DNA of 64,000 bases from Numida meleagris (lineage: Eukaryota > Chordata > Aves > Galliformes > Numididae), in contig NC_034412.1 in the NCBI RefSeq assembly GCF_002078875.1, positions 11,656,995-11,720,994 of the forward strand, in the 5' to 3' direction. Shown here one piece after another: positions 26,301 through 41,300 of the stretch. Numbering within the stretch: the stretch's first letter is position 1; each line of letters opens with the position of its first letter. Position numbers and translations under genes: made by a program. The notes beneath the pieces were generated by a model. The model worked only from the letters and a program-made list of their open reading frames with translations. It was not told where the DNA came from and made no database searches.

Positions 26301-29300
26301 GTGTATGATTTCCATTCTAAGAGAAACACTCTCAGACACTCAGCTCAGTTATTCTCCTGCATGTGAACTCAAAATTTCTTTTTCATCATGATGGGAAATC
26401 GTTCCCCAGAGTTTTTGAAGGATGAATGCAGAATTGGTATTTTATTTTTATCTGCTTTATCCTCTGTATGTTTACACATATATGTCTTCTGTATAGTTGT
26501 CAGTCAGAGTTCAAGAAGAGTTTTGTACTTAAATGGCAAGATAGAGATGAAGGTTAATTTTCCAGCAAGGTATACCTTACATACACGGTCATGCATTTTT
26601 TCTTAGGAAGAAGAGGTTCACTAGGTTCAAAAGGCAAACTAGGTCCTCCTGGCTTGGGTATCCCTGGAGTCTATGGAAAGCCTGGGGAACCTGGATTAAT
26701 AGGTCTCCTGGGAAACACAGGATTACCTGGTCTCAAGGGACAGTCTGGAAGGCCAGGAGTCTCTGGTGTGCCAGGTAAGGACACTGCAAATACTTGTTTT
26801 GACATAGAAATTTAGTCAGTCTCTGCAAAAGGGTGTCAGTCATGGTGTCATATAATCATCTCTCAGTTGAAAATACAGGAACAGTCTACATTAGCAGCTT
26901 TCATATACAAACCTATATGATGTTATGTGGAAAACAGATCAATCATCATTTTCTGAATGATTAGGATATCTAGAAGCTATTATGACACAATACCAAATTT
27001 TCTACAGCACTCTTCAGAGAATAGAATGTTACTTCACACTGTTTTCTGTACAGCAGTGTCGGAAATAGAACACTAGTTAGTTAATGTTCTGAGTCTTCCC
27101 AGCATAATGGAAGTGTAAAGAATTTAGTGGCTCTTACTCACAATGCTTTTTTCAACTGAATAGCTTATTAGTGCTACTTTTCTGTTTTTTTCTGAAAAAA
27201 AAAAAAAAAAAAGTTCAGGTCTTGAGTCTGTCAGAGTTGTGACTCAAACTATCACATTAACCAGAGCTGACTTTAAGTAGGTAATCCCTATAGAGTGAGT
27301 TGTTTAGTTGTTTTTTTCTTTCTGAAATGTGTTCATACGTGGTCTGTAGAATAAAAGAAATCAGGTGTGTAATGCTGCTTTTTTACCAAAGATTTTTCAA
27401 TATTCTCTAATCCTTCATTATTCTGTTGCAAGGAGATGGTACATACATGTTCATACATACAACTGTAAAATTAATGATGAATACGCAGGCCAAACCTAGG
27501 TTTCTAGTGTCGCTTGAGATGAGCTGTCATGTCCTGGCTGGCCTCCAGCTCCTGAACTAGAAAGGAATGTCTTTCCCATACATCCTGTGATGGATCTCCC
27601 AGCCCGATATGGATATCTCAAATATATTACAGTCACCCTCAATTATTTCATTCATTGATAGAAGCTATCGCAGCTGTTAGTAACCCCTCAAACTACCCAG
27701 GTTAGTCTGTATGTAAGTGCTGTTTCAGTTGTTAAAAGCTGGTAAACTTACTTCTACAGTTATGTTCCAGAAATGGAGAAAAGATTAAAAGAATCAATTT
27801 ACTGCTTGAATGACAGACACATGCATAACTTTCTAAAGTAGTGTTCTGTTTTACTGATCAATATTAACAAATATGTCTCTGTTGTTTAATTTCCACAGGC
27901 TCTAGGGGAGATCCAGGTATAATGGGTCCATTAGGAATTCCTGGACCCCCTGGCAGGATTGGAAGTCCAGGCAACCCTGGTGTCAGAGGCAAGTGACAAA
28001 ACTGTCTGCCTTCATTATTCCTTAAGAGTACAGGATCTTAACCAGAATTTCTTTGTGTCCTGGTAAATCTTTGACTTCTGGACCCTTGCAGTCTACTGAC
28101 AGAACAACAAAGTTTTCTTTTAGCCCTACCGAATTGCCACCTTTCCTACTTCACTGGTATTTGTAAAAATGGTTAGTGATTTGCTGCAGAGCTTTTTACT
28201 CTTTTTTTTTTTTCTGTCTCATTCATGTTCAACATATTATATCTTCTTAACAGATATATTATGCTTATATTCACTATGGGAAATAATTATGATCTCTTGC
28301 TATAACCTGTGGTCATAAATGTCTTATTAATTATTCAGGTACTTAAGCTGTTGATTTGACATGTATGTTTACATACACTGTTGACCTTAGAGACAGGATT
28401 TTCACTGCTTCCTTTGTATGCTACCATCTAGTCAGGTTTCTTTAGAAAATGTCTTTATATTTTCTTTCAGGTTCTTTTGGCTCCCCAGGGCTGAAAGGAA
28501 GAAAAGGGTTTCTTGGAGCACAAGGTGAACCAGGTGACAAAGGTTTTCCAGGACCATCTGAAACCTTGGTTGTGATTGGAAATAAAGGAGAGCAAGGCTC
28601 AAAAGGTACATGTTCACTTTTCCATCATTCAAAACTAGTTAGGTTTGTCATCTGTGTTGCAGTTTCAGGGGACTCTAACACGTGGAAGACAGTGACTTTA
28701 CTACTCAAAGTATTCACATGGCTTTCTAATAATTATTGCCAACCACTCTGTCTTTTCATTTGTGAGATAGCTGGATATTACACTGAATATTTATTTCCAT
28801 TTTAACTAGTCTATCCTTAATAATCCTCACACTGTAATGTGAAATCAGTAATAAAATGTGATTATAGGAGGATTACATGAATAAATCCTGTGTGTCTTTA
28901 CACACATAGTAGCCCTTGAGCAGAAATGAGTATGCTTACCAACTGAATACTGGATTGTAAAGAAATGGATTCTGCTTAGAAATATTTGACTGTCAGAGGA
29001 ATTATTTTCTGTGTAATATTAATAAAGACTCAGCATATGAGTTGTGCATGCTTAAATAATGCTGTCTGGCTTTGTGTAGACCTTTTCATGTAGTAGATTT
29101 CAGAAACTTCCTTTTGTCTCCATATGGGAAATAGAGAAGGCATTGACTGTGACCTTGTCTCTTGCTTGTGTTTGTTAACAAAGTAAAATATTCTGCTCCA
29201 TTTCGGTTTCATTAGTTTTAAAAGAGTTAGAAAACTCACATTCTAAAATGCTGTCGTGCAATTTTTTTTTTAATGAAACCATTTTAGGAGTCCAAGGGAG

Positions 29301-32300
29301 AATGGGTCTAAAAGGAGAAAAAGGAGATGCAGGTGTGCAAGGTCCCCCAGGTCTTACTGGGTCTGAAGGAGTGCCTGGTGTACCAGGTATGGAGTATGTA
29401 TGTTGAAAATTACCTTATCACATGAAGGGTAAGATAATATTTTGAAAGTTGCTGGGTCTCCAGTGAAAAGAAGTCCTAAAAAGATCCAGCGTAAATTGTA
29501 AACCTACCCATGCCATTTCACAAAGTTTGCTCTGCCATCACCATGCCCTCATACATAACGATACATATTTTCCTTCAGTGAGAAAATGCATGTGGGTTTT
29601 TTTTCCAAATTAATGATAATAAAACTTTTAACTTCTCTGTATCTTTAGTTCTTTTAGATAATTTATTTCTAGAAATCGCAATACTGTAATTAGATACACA
29701 GAAATTTTGATAGTTAAGAAATTAGAAATAATTTTAGTCTTGTAATTGAAGTGGCTTCTGTCATGATTCGATTAACCAGAATCATCACTCGTATGTCCTT
29801 GGTAGCTGTTGCAGTGTAGCCATCAAAAGAAAAGCTGCAAATGCTTTGGTACTCTCTGACTGTCTATGGGAGAAAATCAGGCCTGACATGCCTAAATATT
29901 CAGAGATTACCACTACCCTGGAATTTATACATCTGGGCATTCTAGATGAAGCTCTACTTTGCAGTAAACTGAATGCTAATTTAGCTAAATTAAGTTAACG
30001 TGATTGTGACACACCCAGAAACCAGACTGAACACAGGTGAACAATGGAAGGAAAGTCCAACACATGAACACAAATTCTTGATCTTGATAAAAATTTTCAA
30101 AGGATCAGTTGCCACTCCTAAATACTGTGAACAGTCACAAACCTTAATATGTCAATGTTGATACATAAGATATTTGAGTTTTTTTCCTTGACAGTGATAC
30201 TGATAATTTTATGTGCATCTAGAGCAGGAAGAAGAATTATACTACAGTGTTAGTTGATTTATAAAATAGTAAGATACCATGCAGTGTGTGAAGTAAAAGA
30301 TTCTGTTTTAATCTCAGCTCTGCTAGACAGTCAGTGTCTAAACTGAGCATGTGAAGTTGACATTTATTTTTTCATCTTGCAGGTGTCAAAGGATTCATGG
30401 GTCTTCCAGGGAGTCCTGGAGGACAAGGATTTCCGGGTGCACCAGGAAACAAAGGGAACATGGGAATTCCAGGTTATTTTCTATTAAGTAGTGTTTAAAA
30501 CTGATAGAGCTGTACAGAAGCATTTACACAGATCTGAGCAGTTACTGTAAGCACACACAGAATACTTACTCAAGTTGAGATTTATTCTCTGCAGTGTTTG
30601 TAGACTTCTTACACCCCAGCATTTGCCTGAATTACAGAATGGAGTTCTCTCTCTCTTGAATTTTATAGTGGGATGCTAATAATGTATTGTAACTGACTAT
30701 CTCTGTATATTGATTATAATAACTTCTTAAACAATAATTTCAGGGCATTAATTATTCAGTTCATGGCAATGTATAGTGGCTTAACCTGGTTTTGTAACCA
30801 AATGCCTGGCTAGCGGTCATCAGACTTTCCTTTTATAAGTTTTGACTATTGGAATTAGAGATAATAAATTAAATATAACTTATTTAATTTATATAGTGTT
30901 AAATGTAATAAACTTTTTTAACGTGTTTGGAATTAAAATCACTAATTGTACAAAATATCTCTGGTAAAGAATTAATATCTGAATATATAAGCAGTAGTTA
31001 ACAAAGCATGAAATGTGCTATGTGATTATGATGCTTTTAAGAATGCTGTTGTTGTCTGTGTATTTCCAGGTCAAAAAGGACACAAGGGATCTCCAGGCTT
31101 TCCAGGAACTTCAGGTGACCCTGGTCCAGCAGGCTATGGTGGCTTTCCAGGTGAAAAAGGAGACCCTGGGCACCCATCTCCTGGACTCCCAGGAGAACCT
31201 GGTCCAAAGGTAAAAAGGCAATAGAAACATTGTTGTATTAAGCAAAGAGCAGAGCCTTTGACAAGAGAAACAGAAAAATGTGTAAGCACAAGTTGTAGAA
31301 TTTGCAGGAGATAAGTAGATGATATGCTAATGATGATACATACAAAAATCCTCTTGTACTCAGGAATTGCAGAGAATTAGAAAATGCAAAATTTGTGTAA
31401 TCTAAAACTATGTGGGCTTCTGAAAGCCTATTAATACCACTTTTTTTTTAGCAATGTTTATTATTAGGTATAAGTTAGACCAAGTGGATATGCATGTTTT
31501 GTTTGTTGAACAACTGGGAATCTTTACATATGAAATTATCCAAAATATGTGATTGATGATGTAAGCTGTACTATAACTCCTGTAATCTGTCCAGATTATC
31601 TGTTTACTTTCTTTATTAGCTGGATATTGAGGAATATATTGTTCTGCAAGTTGGTTGGAATTCAAGATAAAATGTGCATTTTACTATTTTGTATACCTGC
31701 ATATTATGTATAAGGTGTATTTTTGAATCAAAAGAGCAACTGTTAGAATAAAATTGGAAAAAGGTCTATGGAAAAAACATCTAAAGACTGAAGTTAATTT
31801 GTGCAGATTAAAGAATGATATTGTTTCTTATATATGTTCCCGATTATACACAAAGTTTAAAAATAAGTATGGTTTTTCTATTCTTCAAATACAGAATGTA
31901 ATGTCATTCTTTACCTGTTTGTGTGCAACTGCTATTTCTATTTCTTAGGGAGATCCAGGTGCCCCTGGAGTTTTGGGCAGGAAAGGAGAAAAAGGGTCCC
32001 AGGGTCAGCCAGGACATGAAGGAGCATCTGGACTACATGGGCTCAGAGGAGAAACGGGAGTTGCTGGAAACCCAGGTACGTTTTGTTTTGGAGGGGGATT
32101 AAATGTTGATATGGTTCTAGAAGAAGAGCATTTCTCAATAAGCTATGCAGGGTGCCTGCAGGGTGGCACTTTTATATTCGACTGTCATAAACCTCAACAG
32201 CTTCTTTGTAGTTGGCACAGCCAGGCTAGCTTATAGCAGTTAGAGATCTGTCCCAGCTGTCTGAAGTAGAAATAATAGCAAAGTTAGCCAACTGAGTCTG

Positions 32301-35300
32301 GGCCTAGTGCTTGAACTAAATTCCAAGTGATAATGCCTCTTTTTCTCTCCCAAACTCTTTCTTCTTCCAGGGCAAATTGGACTTCCTGGAGATGCTGGAG
32401 TTAAAGGACAGCAGGGCCACCCAGGACAGCAGGGTGTTACGGGCTCTCCTGGTATGGTATATAGCATCTTTCACAAAATTGCTGCCCTCTGGTTTGTTAT
32501 TTTCTTTGTAATGAGACAGTTGACATTCTTGTTCTTACGAGCTTTTAGAATTTACCTGACATAGTTACATTCTCTGTTAATGTCGATGTGAGGCTCTGTT
32601 TATCTTCTCCATTTCAGCTGAGGTCTTTAACTGCCTATTTTCAATGTTCTCAGTTTATCTCAGGGAATAAGTTTTAGTTTTGCTTCAGTATTCTGAAACC
32701 TTTTCCTTGATACTCTTTTTCTTTTTTCAGTCCAAAAGTCTCAAGGTGTGATAGCAACATAGACAGTAGGGTTGTTTTACCTACTGAAAGAGAATAATGA
32801 ACTAAGGCATAGCTAGACATGAAGGAGAAAATAAGTTGGTGAGGAAAGAGGGGAAAGAGAGCATTGCAGTCATTTCTTAGAGCAGCAGAAAAGGTTGAAC
32901 CATTAAAAAATACGTAAGGGGGAGTGTGTAAATATGCAGCAGCAGAGGCTTGTAATGTAGACTTCATTAAAGTCAGTGTCAGTCACTGTCTTCAGAAAGA
33001 GCATTGAACGTTCTCATATGCAGATCTTCATCTAAATTATGTTGTAGTTCTGTTGGCTTTAGTGAACTAATGCTGGCTTAGCAGCAATTAGCAAAGATTA
33101 GAATCTATTCCTGGAAAACTTGATTTTGTAATAAAGCTAGGGAAAGAAAACATGCTGCTTGTATGAATTTCCAGCACCACAGATTCCGTGGAAATAGTGG
33201 GAATAGTGGAAGTAGCGGGAGTTGTAAATCCACTGAAGTCCGGCGAACTCAATAAAAAAGATATTCTGCTTTTGACAAATGTTTATATGCAAGATAGTTA
33301 CCTCTGTCCTTGAAGTAGCTGCACTAATAAATTTTTTATTAAAAAAAAAATCAGATATTCTCTCTTATGTGCAAAATAATGGAAGTGAAAATGATACTGT
33401 GGTCCATTTTAATTCACAGGTGCTGTTGGATACCCTGGAGAAAATGGACTTGCTGGTGAAAGAGGTAATCAGGGTCAGGACGGTATGCCTGGTCCCCCAG
33501 GAGTAAAGGGAGAACAAGGTAACTGAAGTGAAATACTTTCATTCTATTTTAAAAATTACTTTTTTTCCCTAGCTAAACTGACAAGAATTTTTGGGGGATG
33601 GATTAATAAGAAAATTCTGTGGAGCCAAAGAGGAATTTAAAAGTAGAAGGCTTTTAATTTTACATAATTCATTGACTGTCTATGTAATTGTAGTACATGC
33701 TATTAACAACCAAATACATGTCACTCATCTCTTATGCATGTGATTTGTCATAATTTCCCCTTAAAATGTTAACTACTGCAAGAGTCTAAGTATTGCTGTT
33801 AATGATTCTTATGTACTTCACCTCAAAAAACCTAGGAGAACCAAAATCCCTTTAAAGAAAGGGTCTCAGCTTTTACACAAAAAAGATGAAAGGAATCAGT
33901 GTGTAAAAGCTTTCAACTGAATGTCATTCCTGATGTCATCAGTGTCCACAGATAGATACAGTTCTGTGCTGAATTCTGACAAAGGGTTTTCGTGTTTTAC
34001 AGTCAAAATGTTTTTATATATTAGTATCTTAAAAATAAAATCCTGAGAAGGCATTCATAGTAAGTCTTTTTCACAGAATCACAGACTTGTAGGGGTTGGA
34101 AGGGACCTCTGGAGATCATCCAGTTCAACCCCCCTGCTAAAGCACATTCCCTAGAGTAAGTTACACAGGAAAGCATCCTGGCAGGTTTTGAATATCTCCA
34201 GAGAAGCAAGTTCCACTGCCTCTTTGGGCAGCCTGTTCCAATGCTCTCTCACCCTCAAAGAAAAGAATTTTTTCCTCATATTCAGATGGAACTTCCCGTG
34301 TTCCAATTTGTATTTGTTGCCCAGATGAAAAGATTCTGGCCCCATCCTCTTGACACCTCCGCTTTAGATATTTATGTGTTTTTTCACATTCAGTTTTGAG
34401 TAATCACTGTTAAAGTATTTTCATTTTTATAATTATGTATGTTCTTTTATTTTTCTTTTTAACTAATTTAAATGCAAATTTTTATCCGGCTTTTTCCTCT
34501 TGAAACATAAAAGACAAAGCTTACTGTTATAGACTCTGCCTCATATACAACTGGTAAATAAGAGTTCCTGCTGTAAAGAAAAGCTTACAAATATCATTAG
34601 TGCAAATATAAAGTATCAGTTATTGGATATATAACAAAAATCTATGTTTTGATTCAGTGAATTTTGAAGTAAAATATGAAATGTTACACAATGTTTTTGA
34701 GCGATATTTCTGGTCTATTGAATATAACATGACCTAATTTTTTGTAGGAGCACCAGGGAGGGGAATCCCTGGCCTTCAAGGTGTTCCTGGTCGTAGAGGT
34801 GAGTTGTTTCATCAGAAAGTAGGAGCATCATTTTTAAATACTAGTGTCTTCATCTTTAAGATGCCTTCTGCTTTTGGATGTTTAAAATGGCATACGAAGG
34901 CTGCTGTGAAAGTAATGACTCTTGTTTTATTATGCTGTCCCACAACACTTGGGCAAATGTTGGTGATACCACAGTAGAGATTAAATCTTCTCAACAATAC
35001 TCTGTTAAATTTTCTTGCCATGTGACAGATGGCAGCAGAGGGGCAGTCTGACAGAATGGTGTCTGACATGGAATAGTGTATGAAGCAAATGTGTGTAATT
35101 GAATTCCTTCATGCAGAAAAAAATTGCACCCATTGACATTCACTGATGCTTGCTGAATGTTTGTGGAGACCAAACAGTGGATGTGAGCACAGTGAGGCAG
35201 TGGGTGGTGTGTTTCAGCAGTGGTGACAGCGATGTGAAAGACAAGCCATGTTCTGGACAGCCATGCACAGCTGTCAAACCATGAAAAGAGTAGCGTCCCA

Positions 35301-38300
35301 GTCAGCTCATCCCTGCAGATCAGTGGATTATGACCAGGAAACTCTGTAAAGAGCTGAATATCAGCTTCAGTGTGTTGGAAATGATGATGGCAATGTTGGA
35401 ATATCACACAATTTGCTCCCACGAACACTCCGACAGGAACAGGAAGAACACTATATGCAAGTTTGTCAGGACCTGTTGAACTGAAGCTGAAGGTGACTGT
35501 TTCTTGGATCACATCATTACTGGTGATGAGATGTGGTGTTACCATTATGAGCTGGAATCAAAACAGCAGTCCATGAAGTGGCAATATGTCAATTCCCCAT
35601 TGAAGAAAAAGTTCAAAATGCAGCTATCAGTAGGTAACTTGATATGCACTGACTTTTGGTACAGGAGAGGGCTCATTCTTCTGGATTTCCTGGAACCTGG
35701 GCAAGCTATCAACTCTGACTGGTACATCATGATGCTGACTAAGCTGAAGGCTCAAACTTCCAGAGAGTCAGGCCAGAGAAGAAGACAACCTTTCTCTTGC
35801 AACATGATAATGCTAGGCTTTATACCAGTTTGAAGACCATAGAACACATTACCAATCTTGGCTGGACTATCGTACCACACACACGTAAGGTCCAGGTTTG
35901 GTACCTTCTGGCTTCCATCCGGTCAGGATGATGAAAGATGAACTATGTGGCCAACAATTTCCTAGCAATGATGCCATCATAGCAGCTGTGAAACAGTGGG
36001 TCAACTCCACTGATGCAGATTTTTACAAGCATGGCATGCGGACTCCTGTTCATTGCTGGCAAAAATGTACAACTAATGGTGGAGACTATGTTGGAAAATA
36101 GTGTTTTGTAACTGGGGATTTGCTCCATCAACTAGTGTTATTGTGCTCTTGGTTTTATCTGGAATTTAATTTAATAGCATTTAACAGTTCTGATGTTTAA
36201 ATTAGCATTGCTTCTACTGCTACATCAAGAAATATTCCCCAGTCTGGTCTTTCTACGCTTCCTTCAAGTTTCTTCCATTGTATGAGCAAACTCTGGAGTT
36301 TTAAAAGAAAAATGGGTGTACACTACTTTGCATTGTGCCTTCACAAAACCATTTTGCTTTACAGTAGCAAGATGGCTTTGAGGACATACGTGTACTAAAA
36401 ACAAAGGCTGAATTCCACCTTTGTGGTATAGTAAATGCGTATATTCTGTGTAGTCCTATTTCTGAAAGTTGTCATACCATCTCACCATCATGACAACTCT
36501 CCTCAAATGTATTATTTATGCTCTACAGGAGTCAAAGGGGACATGGGGCTGCCTGGTTTTCCTGGGCCTCCGGGTATGAAAGGTCATCAGGGTGACCAAG
36601 GACCCATTGGACCTCCTGGCTTAATGGGTTTACCTGGATTTCAAGGAGCAACAGGCATGGCAATTACTGGCCCAAAAGGGAATAGAGGCATTGCTGGTGC
36701 AGATGGAAGACCAGGTATATTGTTATAACTCCTTATTTATCTGAAATGATATACTGATAATTGAAAGCAGAATTCAGCCTGTCCAAAATTCAAGACCGGA
36801 GGAGATTCTGCCCTTGAGAGCTTCATAATTAAACGTGTAGTTCCTTTACAAATTGATGCAATGTTATCATTGGAAACACCACAATGGTCCATGCAGTATG
36901 ATGTAAGTTTTACCCTCCACCCAATTTTGCTTTCTTCCTTTGCAGTCTGTAGGGTGTCTGAAATCCGACTTCAAAGAAGTGAGAAACCATATGTGTTATT
37001 CCAGGCATAACTACAACTGAAGGATATAAAGAACTGTAGTGCTACAGACGATTGCAAGAACTCATCTCTGATCTCAGACTAAATTAAGAGGCTAGAAAAA
37101 AAAATGAATTTTAGTTATTTATTCGTTCATTCTTTTTTTTTAAAATAAATGGGTGTATTTCCTTGGGAATCACTGAGACAGTAAACATGAAGGTAGAGCT
37201 GAATGTTATGCTGCATTGTATGTAATGTATGTGAAATGGTGTTGGCAGTGGTCTTCACATATTCTGTTTCTGTACAGGTATTCCTGGTTTTCAAGGGCTG
37301 CCTGGTCTTCCCACTCTCAGCATGAAAGGAAGCAAAGGTGTTAGAGGAGCAGATGGCATACAAGGACCAACGGGCCCAGCTGGTGACAGTGGCCCTCCAG
37401 GTCCAAAAGTCAGTGAAAGGAATGCTACTTGTTTCTTACTCAACTGTTAATTTCATTCTTGCCCTGAAAATAACACCCAGAGTGAAAGAAATAAATGTGT
37501 AATAAAGATACTAAAATGGATATTAAAAACAGTTGTCATGGACTTCAATAGACCAAAACAGAATCATTGGGTATTTCTGACATGTCATTTCTTTGCCCAT
37601 TTGGTATTACCGAATAATACTAACAATGATATGACTGTTTCTAACATGCTCAAAAATTGAGCAAATAACTTGAGTTCTAGGCTGTTCTATGGGCATAACA
37701 CTTTAAATATTTCTGAAGAAAAAGGAAATGTATCTCATAGCATGCAGATGTTGCTTTGTCTTTATTATTGATGTTATCTGATTTGCAGGGAGTAGAAGGC
37801 CGACCAGGTTATCCTGGTGCTAGAGGGGACCCTGGCTTTCTTGGATTTCCAGGTGTAAAAGGTATTCATGTATTTATTATGTACACCTCTATGTGACAAA
37901 CAGAATAATTTCCACGTTGTGTTGTAATACCATGTGTAATAGCACCTACCAGGTCAGGTCCTAGAGATATGGAGGTTTTCCATCAAGAGCAGAGTGTAGG
38001 TCAGCTATGAAAGAAAGCATTCACTAAAAGCATTTTTTTGAGTTAGATGCTCTGAGTATGTCCAAAGTGCTGTTAAAGTGAGGAAGGGCTAGAACTTCAA
38101 TTGTCTCCATTTCAGGCAACTTAGAAATGTTTGTCTTACTAATGATGTGTAAGGATACTGGGACTAGGTTTACTAAATAGAAATGCCACATCACCACTAA
38201 AAGACGCGATTATTGGCAACCTCTTAGCTATAGAACTCAAGAGTATTTAATAATAATTGTGATACAAAGCACTAGGTTGTTTGCTTGCCATAAAACAGTC

Positions 38301-41300
38301 CCAATTATGATCTCATTCACCAGTTTATCAGCAAACTATAAGATGTATTAGACTTACTAATTTTATATTCCCAAGGGTTAGTTAGATCAGCAGCTGGCTA
38401 AAAATCCTTTTAAGACTTTTTTTTTTTTTTTAGTGATTTAGATCTGATTCAGGACTGCATCATTCCAATACGTTCATTTTCAATTACATAATTTAAAATA
38501 ATAGAAAATAGTCATTTTCTTGTTTAACCCATTGCTTTGTGTTCCATGCTGTATATTTTAAGTTTATGGTTCCAATTTAAAAAGTCACTGTACAGACAAT
38601 AATTATACTTTCTTACGCAAAAAAGCCCTGATTTCTTCACATAGTCAGTCAAATCTCCTGGCTCAATATAAGGTTTTCTTTTATTGTTATTATTGTGTAC
38701 AGCAGAGCTGTTAGAGAATATTCTGGATGAAACCTCATATTTTACACTGTGAAAATAATTGTTTATTAAGTTTCAAACTTTTGGAGAACTTCACAATCCT
38801 CCTAACAGTCATCAGTATAACTGACAGTTGGGATTGAAGGGAGATGGAAACAAATTATTGTTAATGGATTACACTTGGCCTTCAAATTCCAGAGTAACAA
38901 AAGACATGTAGAAGTGCACTCACCTATCTCAAATGAGGCTGCTGACGGTGTTACTTTTCAGAAAGGTTGCATGGATCATGGAAGACTCATAAGCCTCTGG
39001 ACATCTGGCAGTTGTTTTGACCTTTCAGACCAGAAAAAAAAACATATTTCCAATCTCCCTCTTTAGGAGAAAAGGGTAATCAAGGACCCCCTGGACCACG
39101 AGGGGCAGAAGGGCCAAGGGGACCAAAAGGCCAACCTGGTAACTATTGTCACAACTTTTATTCTAATACCAGCTAACTTAGCTTGCTTTTGTTGTTATTG
39201 TTTTGTTTTGTTTTGCTTGTTTTTAACATAAGTGTTCTTCATTACATTTTTCTTCTAGGTCCACCTGGAGTCTCTGGGAGAATATTCTCTGTCCCAGGAA
39301 GCAAGGGGCCTCCTGGACTGCCAGGAATCCCAGGAGCACCTGGTGATCAAGGAATTCAAGGGATTCCTGGACTACAAGGTAGTTTATATTTTTATCTCTG
39401 TACACAGAGATGTGGGATGATGTGGATGTGTAATGTTTGCTCAACTACTATTCTCACATCACAGCTTTCAACACCAGGAGGGAACTTCTCAAGGTCTTGG
39501 GCCCACTAGAAAGCATGCCTGACTCAGGAATGACAGAATTCCCTCTGGCGTAACAAAGCAGGCATTAAATAATTGTTCATTTACACTTTCCTTAAATTTG
39601 TCTTACAATGGAGCTATGTTATTTTGGAATTATGAACTGTGACCAACATGATTATGGCCTGTTATTATATTTTTGAAATATTCCTACAGTTTAACACATG
39701 CTAAAAGTAAGAGCTATTTGCTCTGATTTATGTACAAGTTCTTTATAAGAATAATATTTTTCTACAATATATTCAGTACTTCCTTGTCATCTTCCTGATG
39801 TGAAATGTGCTGATAGTAACACTATGGACAGGCCCAACATTTATGAACTTCGTGCTGCTGTTTTTATCCTAACACAGCTACGTTCACATAGGGATTTAAA
39901 CTTTATTTATTAGCATTTATTAAAGTTTTAAAGCATAAATATTAAAGTATTAATATATTAATATATTAAAATATTAAAGTATTAAAGCATAAGTACTGCT
40001 ATATTAATCTGTTTTTTCTTGATTGCTACTTAGGACCTAAAGGAGTAAAAGGTCTACCAGGAAGTTTTGGTCGTCCAGGTCAACCAGGACTGCCTGGTCC
40101 AAAAGGAGACAGGGGATTTCCAGGACAAAGAGGTACAGCAAAGCAGACATCTCTGTTTGACTGCTACTACTGAATTTATAAATAAACTGTGTTCCCAATT
40201 TCCATCAAGTCTTTTTGCATATATTGAGATTCTGTAACATTGGCAGTAGCACATGCTTGGCTTTTAGCAGATTCGTGTTCACAACTGAAGTACTAGTTTA
40301 CAAATTTACAACATTTACAAAAGTGTGCTTTGACTGTGCTCCTCTGTTACTAATCACATTTACTCACCCACGTGAAAATCTCTTCAAATCCGTAAGTATC
40401 AGTGTGCCTTTACATGACATCAACATGAAACTGAATATTTTTATTGAGTCACCCTAACGTTATTTTAATTTACAACTTAAAAAAAAAAAAATTGTCACTA
40501 TCCCACAAATTGATGCAAAGTAAAGCTACATGAGCTAGGTCTGAAGGGATTAATATATCTAGTAAAAATGTTATTCATTTTTAATTTTAAAATTTTTGGT
40601 TTATTTTCAAGCAGTCCCACTAATTTAAGTAAAGCACGCATTCAAAGAACGTGATAATATTTTCTTCACCTTCACAGGGCAGCCTGGATTGATTGGCTTT
40701 CCTGGTCTACAGGGATTGCCTGGATCACCAGGTACCATCACCACTGGTCCAACAAGAAGAGGTTTTATCTTTACTCGACATAGTCAGTCAACAAAGATTC
40801 CTTCATGCCCACCTGGGACATCACAAATCTACGTTGGTTATTCACTGCTTTTTGTACAAGGAAATGAACGAGCACACGGACAAGACCTTGGTACTGTATC
40901 AGCAAAATTTTCGTATCACCTTCTGTAGAGTGCAGTAATGCTAAACTGTCTTCACAAAACCCAACTCATCGTGTCTGAGATGAACATTGGCTTCAACCAT
41001 CAGTCTACAGAGTGATCTACTACTCTGAGTCAATTCAGTAATCACAGTTTGAAAGACATCTTTCCTTCCTGCACTCCTACACTTCCTTTTGCTCTCCATA
41101 CACTTTTTTTCTGGAGGAATTTGGTTACTTATGAATAAATGCCTAGTGTAAATGTCAAAAGCATCTATGTTGGGCTGATAGTAATGTTACAAGGTCTAGG
41201 AGAGCACAATGATTTTTGGTGGCCAGATTTGATGCTATAGCGTGTCAAAAATGGCACCAGAAGCTCGTGTTTAATCCCTGCTGTTGTGTCAAGGACTGAC

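Noticed and set aside
34991..35545. 184-codon minus-strand open frame
   Set aside because: It is the antisense shadow of the mariner element.
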